Source of the DNA: Couchioplanes caeruleus
GTDB lineage: Bacteria; Actinomycetota; Actinomycetes; Mycobacteriales; Micromonosporaceae
Assembly: GCF_003751945.1 (NCBI RefSeq)
Contig: NZ_RJKL01000001.1
Location: forward strand, 7,148,501-7,212,500
Length of the DNA: 64,000 bases
Reading direction: 5' to 3'
Part shown: piece by piece, positions 62,811 to 64,000 of the stretch
How the letters are laid out: the number at the start of each line of letters is the position of its first letter
Position numbering within the stretch: position 1 is the stretch's first letter
The notes under the pieces: generated by a model
The model's input: the letters and a program-made list of their open reading frames with translations, nothing else
Told to the model about the DNA's origin: nothing
Databases searched by the model: none
Program-made: the position numbers and the translations under genes

Positions 62811-63461
62811 GTGACTTCGACGAGCACCGCCGACGACGATCCCGAATCCCGAATCAGCGCACGTCAGCAGCGCATCCTGGCGTTCGTCCGCGAGTGGGTG
62901 TCGCAGCACGGCTATGCGCCCAGCGTGCGGGAGATCGGCGACGCGGTCGGGCTGGCCTCCCCGTCGTCGGTGAAATATCAGCTCGGAGTGCTGGAGCGCC
63001 ATGGCCTGATCCGCCGGGCGGCGAACAGCCCCCGGGCCCTCGACCTCACCGACCGCCGCCGGCCAGGTCCGGCGCACAGCGGCAACAGTGCCGTGACGAT
63101 CCCGCTGCTGGGCCGCATCGCGGCCGGTGCGCCGCTGCTCGCCGACGACGCCGTCGAGGACCACCTGACGGTGCCGACCCGGATGGTCGGTCACGGCACC
63201 TTGTTCGCGTTGACGGTCGTCGGCGACTCGATGATCGAGGCGGCGATCTGCGACGGCGACGTGGTCGTCGTGCGGCAGCAGCCCACGGTCGAGAACGGGG
63301 AGATCGTCGCGGCGCTGCTCGGTGACGAGGCCACCGTGAAGGTGTACCGCCGCCGCGGCCGGCACGTCGAGCTCGTACCCCGCAACCGGCACTACGACGT
63401 CATCGACGGCGACCATGCGGTCGTTCTCGGCAAGGTCGTCTGCGTCCTACGGACTTACTGA
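62811..63461 (+). CDS. lexA: LexA repressor
   Basis: The GTG at 62811 gives 216 residues, and earlier in-frame starts lie in the operator region. The winged HTH reads RQQRILAFVREWVSQHGYAP, SVREIGDAVG and SPSSVKYQLGVLERHGLI. The cleavage site is the Ala-Gly in RIAAGAPLL. The autoprotease Ser lies in VVGDSMIEAAI (about 140) and Lys in EATVKVYRR (about 177). It represses SOS genes and is cleaved on RecA filaments. Confidence 0.93.
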   Translation: MTSTSTADDDPESRISARQQRILAFVREWVSQHGYAPSVREIGDAVGLASPSSVKYQLGVLERHGLIRRAANSPRALDLTDRRRPGPAHSGNSAVTIPLLGRIAAGAPLLADDAVEDHLTVPTRMVGHGTLFALTVVGDSMIEAAICDGDVVVVRQQPTVENGEIVAALLGDEATVKVYRRRGRHVELVPRNRHYDVIDGDHAVVLGKVVCVLRTY

Positions 63462-63578
63462 TCCGTGACTCCTGGCGAGGCTGCGAAGGCTGCGCCGTGC
63501 AGCGGGCCGGCGCCCGTTCGCCTGATTGCTACTGCCTATACCGCTGGTCGGCGGTCGGCAGGAGGGAGGATGTGAACG

Positions 63579-64000
63579 GTGAGAGTCCTCTTCGACGCCG
63601 AGATGCCTGTCCACTACGGCTTCATCTGGCTGTCCTCGGTCGAGGACCTGCCGGATCTGATGGAGACCCGGGCAGGGCAGCGCAACGGGCTCTGCGGCGC
63701 GGCGGTGCCCGGTGTGCTGTCGATGGTCACCGGGCTGCACACCGGTCGGGTTCCGTTCGTGGTGCAGTGGCACGACACCGCACCCGAACTCGACGCCGAC
63801 TGGGAAGACGTGGTGGAGGTGCCCTTCAGTCCCGAGAGCACAGACCTCGGGCTGTCGTCCTTCCAAGACGGGTTCGACGTGACGCTGCCGGCCGCGGGAA
63901 GCCTACGCGCCCGCTTCTGCGCGACCGGGATGGATGAGGCTCACCGCCAGGACACGTTGATGGACGAGGCGACGATCGACCGGTACCTGCTGGCACTGTG
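63579..64000 (+). CDS. Hypothetical soluble protein, runs off the window
   Basis: A GTG at 63579 with GGAGGGAGG upstream opens at least 140 codons: RVLFDAEMPVHYGFIWLSSV, GAAVPGVLSMVTGLHTGRVP, FVVQWHDTAPELDADWEDVV and GSLRARFCATGMDEA. The frame has no stop before 64000. Composition and codon bias are those of a real gene. It looks like a widespread actinobacterial beta-rich protein of unknown function. Confidence 0.7.
   Translation, partial: MRVLFDAEMPVHYGFIWLSSVEDLPDLMETRAGQRNGLCGAAVPGVLSMVTGLHTGRVPFVVQWHDTAPELDADWEDVVEVPFSPESTDLGLSSFQDGFDVTLPAAGSLRARFCATGMDEAHRQDTLMDEATIDRYLLAL

Overview
The window is GC-rich with strongly GC-biased third codon positions. It is packed with actinomycete families: a WXG100-like protein, AfsR-like and nSTAND regulators, ricin-type secreted lectins, a CHAT fragment, LexA, DUF6624, and several IS families and a group II intron common in filamentous actinobacteria. 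It most resembles a chromosome of the Micromonosporaceae or close relatives. That placement is inference from protein character only.

Layout. 0-4.2 kb: an ESX-like pair, a CHAT-protease remnant and an LCAT-like lipase whose 3' end is hit by an IS5-family element. 4.2-16.4 kb: a compact two-armed divergent gene cluster, the highlight of the window. The minus arm runs YqcI/YcgG-like protein, stand-alone cupin, MetRS-like enzyme, DAO-family FAD oxidase, DUF4178-like protein and SIS protein. The plus arm runs a second YqcI/YcgG-like paralogue, an arginine-dihydrolase/DDAH-like amidinohydrolase, ornithine-type decarboxylase, homospermidine synthase, MarR regulator and EamA exporter. Cupin, MetRS-like and DAO proteins are the hallmark of N-N bond (hydrazine) formation in s56-p1, triacsin and pyrazomycin biosynthesis. 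Here they sit beside an arginine-to-ornithine-to-putrescine-to-homospermidine route. I read the whole as a probably undescribed polyamine-linked hydrazine natural-product pathway.

16.4-27.5 kb: an AsnC pseudogene, LysR and LuxR-type regulators, a two-repeat lectin, a large HTH-nSTAND1-WD40 protein, a NarL-type two-component system and a secreted vanadium-haloperoxidase-family enzyme. 27.5-37.8 kb: IS remnants alternate with a MarR/aldo-keto reductase pair, a secreted beta-helix protein and a secreted FQANTG-repeat protein. It ends in a tRNA 3' fragment beside a decayed tyrosine integrase, and a ~180-bp repeat from this junction also occurs at 23.6 kb. 38.1-41.6 kb: a second NarL-type two-component system diverges from an ABC exporter pair.

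41.6-62 kb is a gene graveyard: truncated methyltransferase, EAL, SUFU-like, IS3, IS110 and beta-propeller genes and frameshifted membrane genes. Among them lie apparently intact genes (GNAT, CheY, NB-ARC/TPR regulator, triple ricin-repeat lectin, DUF6624, secreted alpha/beta hydrolase), a group II intron with its maturase, and two IS1182-family copies in inverted orientation. 62-64 kb returns to core-like genes: a stand-alone NrdJ C-terminal domain protein divergent from lexA, and a gene running off the edge.
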